From contig NZ_FNSF01000007.1 of NCBI RefSeq assembly GCF_900105455.1, forward strand, positions 372,001-436,000: a DNA stretch of 64,000 bases, given 5' to 3'. Source of the DNA: Tenacibaculum sp. MAR_2009_124 (GTDB taxonomy: Bacteria; Bacteroidota; Bacteroidia; Flavobacteriales; Flavobacteriaceae). Each line of letters opens with the position of its first letter. Within the stretch, counting starts at the first letter, position 1. The notes under the pieces are model-generated. The model was not told the origin of the DNA. It did no database searches and saw nothing but the letters and a program-made list of their open reading frames with translations. The translations under genes and the position numbers were made by a program. Positions 62,883-64,000 of the stretch are shown one piece after another.

Positions 62883-63890
62883 CTAATTTAAATATTGTTT
62901 GTTTTCTCCATTGGCGATATACACTAAAGTATCTTTTTCAAGTAGTTTTAAATCATTTTCAGGGTTTTTAATAAGTTCACCATTTCTACTTATAGCAACT
63001 AAAGTAATTCCTAAATCTTTTTTGAGTTTAAAAAAGACCTCAATGAAAGAAGCATTTATAAACTCATTGTTTATAGATAGTTCAGTTTCACAGATATCGA
63101 GGTTACTTTTCTCCGTTGATGTAGAAATAAGGTCTTCTGTTAATAATGCTACATTAGGTTCAAAAATATAGCTCGCGATAAACTTAGAAACAATTTCTTT
63201 TTTAGGAATTATAAACTGAACTCCGAGATAATTGAATGAAGATTTAAGTTCTACATTCTCAATAGCAACAACACAGTTAATTTTTTCGAAGCGCTTTTTT
63301 AAACTGATGGTATAAACTAATGTGTCCGTATCGTTTTCAAAACTAATATAAACTCTTCTTGAATCTAAAATATTGACTTTCTCAATAGATTCATAGTCTT
63401 TTAGATTGGTTTGTAAAACGAAGCATTGGTCGTCGGAATAAATTTGGCGAATATCTTTTAAATCCGATTCCTTATTTACAACAATGGCTAAAGGTTCGTC
63501 AGCTTTTACGATTTGTTCGGCTACGCTTTTAGAAAAAGAATTCCAACCGATAATTATGCAGTGATTTTTCATTTTTGTCCCAAAAAATCCCATTTCTCTC
63601 TTTTTTAAATATTCTGATATTTTTACACTTAATTCAGTAATAAGGTACCCTAAGAATCCTAAACTACCTAACACAAATAAAATTCCTATAAGCCTTCCCC
63701 AAAATGTTATCGGATAAAAATCTCCATATCCAACAGTGGTAAGAGTTACCAATGAGTACCAGTAGGCGTCAGCAAGATTTCGAATATTTGTATTTTCGAA
63801 GTTAGATTCAAAATAAAATAAACCGTATACTAGTATATTATAAACACCTACAATTATGATAAATAATATGAGTTTATGCTTACTCTTCAT
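62883..63890 (-). CDS. two-helix potassium channel with RCK-like (TrkA-N) domain
   Basis: 335 residues. Two transmembrane helices (~7-27 and 68-90) flank a pore helix and the K+ selectivity filter TTVGYGD (51-57). A TrkA-N/RCK-type domain follows from about residue 108 (HCIIIGWNSFSKSVAEQIVK), with a weak glycine motif (GWNSFS in place of GxGxxG), and a C-terminal TrkA-C-like part (ELIKNPENDLKLLEKDTLVYI). A ligand-gated K+ channel of the inner membrane. It overlaps the SpeD-like gene by 11 bases, so the two are translationally coupled. Confidence 0.9.
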   Translation of the reverse strand: MKSKHKLILFIIIVGVYNILVYGLFYFESNFENTNIRNLADAYWYSLVTLTTVGYGDFYPITFWGRLIGILFVLGSLGFLGYLITELSVKISEYLKKREMGFFGTKMKNHCIIIGWNSFSKSVAEQIVKADEPLAIVVNKESDLKDIRQIYSDDQCFVLQTNLKDYESIEKVNILDSRRVYISFENDTDTLVYTISLKKRFEKINCVVAIENVELKSSFNYLGVQFIIPKKEIVSKFIASYIFEPNVALLTEDLISTSTEKSNLDICETELSINNEFINASFIEVFFKLKKDLGITLVAISRNGELIKNPENDLKLLEKDTLVYIANGENKQYLN

Positions 63891-64000
63891 TTGCCATTAA
63901 CTTTTGGAATTGATTTAATTTGTCTTCATTACAGCTACTTAATTCTACATAGGTTTTATTCCCTTCGGGAAAGGTATGAATAGCAAGATGACTTTCTCCT
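63880..64000 (-). CDS. speD: SpeD-like S-adenosylmethionine decarboxylase, C-terminal end only
   Basis: Only the last 39 codons are in the window (the rest continues past 64000). They read GESHLAIHTFPEGNKTYVEL.. with the autocleavage site ESH, where the Ser becomes the pyruvoyl group, and IHTFPE, and a Cys in LSSCNEDK as in the SpeD proton donor position. In the normal bacterial enzyme some 45 residues follow that Cys; here only about 17 do, so the C-terminal part is short. It makes decarboxylated SAM for polyamine synthesis if active. First visible gene of the operon; it overlaps the channel gene. Confidence 0.75.
   Translation of the reverse strand, partial: GESHLAIHTFPEGNKTYVELSSCNEDKLNQFQKLMANEE

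Overview
The window comes from an AT-rich genome of the Bacteroidota, almost certainly a marine-type member of the Flavobacteriia. The evidence is: secreted enzymes with type IX secretion (T9SS) C-terminal sorting domains; promoters of the Bacteroidota form (TAnnTTTG at -7); many short lipoproteins; an ECF sigma / DUF4252 operon; a YHYH-MORN-SCO trio; and the conserved block birA / rsfS-ftsH-LUD-cdsA. I do not assign a genus. No rRNA, tRNA or CRISPR array is visible.

1-6.4 kb: part of a kynurenine (3-hydroxyanthranilate) degradation cluster. It has 2-aminomuconate semialdehyde dehydrogenase (cut by the window edge), 3-hydroxyanthranilate dioxygenase and ACMS decarboxylase, with a GNAT, an SDR lacking the catalytic Tyr/Lys, an exported protein, and a Tat-signal gene broken by an in-frame stop. 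6.5-17.1 kb: three large T9SS-exported enzymes on the minus strand. One is a basic-secretory-protein-like metallopeptidase with PKD, discoidin, Fn3 and CBM5/12-like modules. The other two are tandem paralogues of Porphyromonas-type peptidyl-arginine deiminase, whose duplication includes about 270 bp of upstream leader.

17.6-30.9 kb: thioredoxin-reductase-like flavoprotein, POT peptide transporter, methyltransferase, YceI, then core housekeeping genes (ACBP, cdsA, LUD, ftsH, rsfS, birA, SRPBCC, pyrE, NUDIX, dnaK). 31-40.7 kb: YHYH-MORN-SCO lipoproteins, two secreted amidohydrolases, a frameshifted YCF48/BNR lipoprotein, patatin and DUF72. 40.8-44.5 kb: an S41 protease and an ECF sigma operon with a recognisable ECF-type promoter.

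44.5-52.8 kb: an IS4-family element sits directly against a beta-propeller/Y_Y_Y/LuxR-type polysaccharide regulator, whose annotated ATG lies inside the IS terminal repeat. After 1.1 kb of structured non-coding DNA come a GH17 beta-1,3-glucanase-like enzyme and a T9SS carbohydrate-binding protein with near-identical tandem domains. This looks like a beta-glucan (laminarin) utilisation locus without its SusC/SusD pair. 52.9-59.5 kb: YjbQ, an M36 fungalysin-type protease with MAM-like repeats, an MBL-fold hydrolase and an acyltransferase.

59.6-64 kb: the least explained part. Seven tightly packed minus-strand genes encode, in transcription order, a SpeD-like pyruvoyl decarboxylase (its C-terminus only), a K+ channel with an RCK-like domain, a GRDP/DUF1399-like protein ending in CxxCH, a protein ending in six CxxC-spaced cysteines, a Cys/His-containing hypothetical protein, a membrane protein and an endonuclease V homologue. 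The spacing implies one transcript. It is the best candidate in the window for an undescribed system, possibly linking polyamine, ion and membrane stress.
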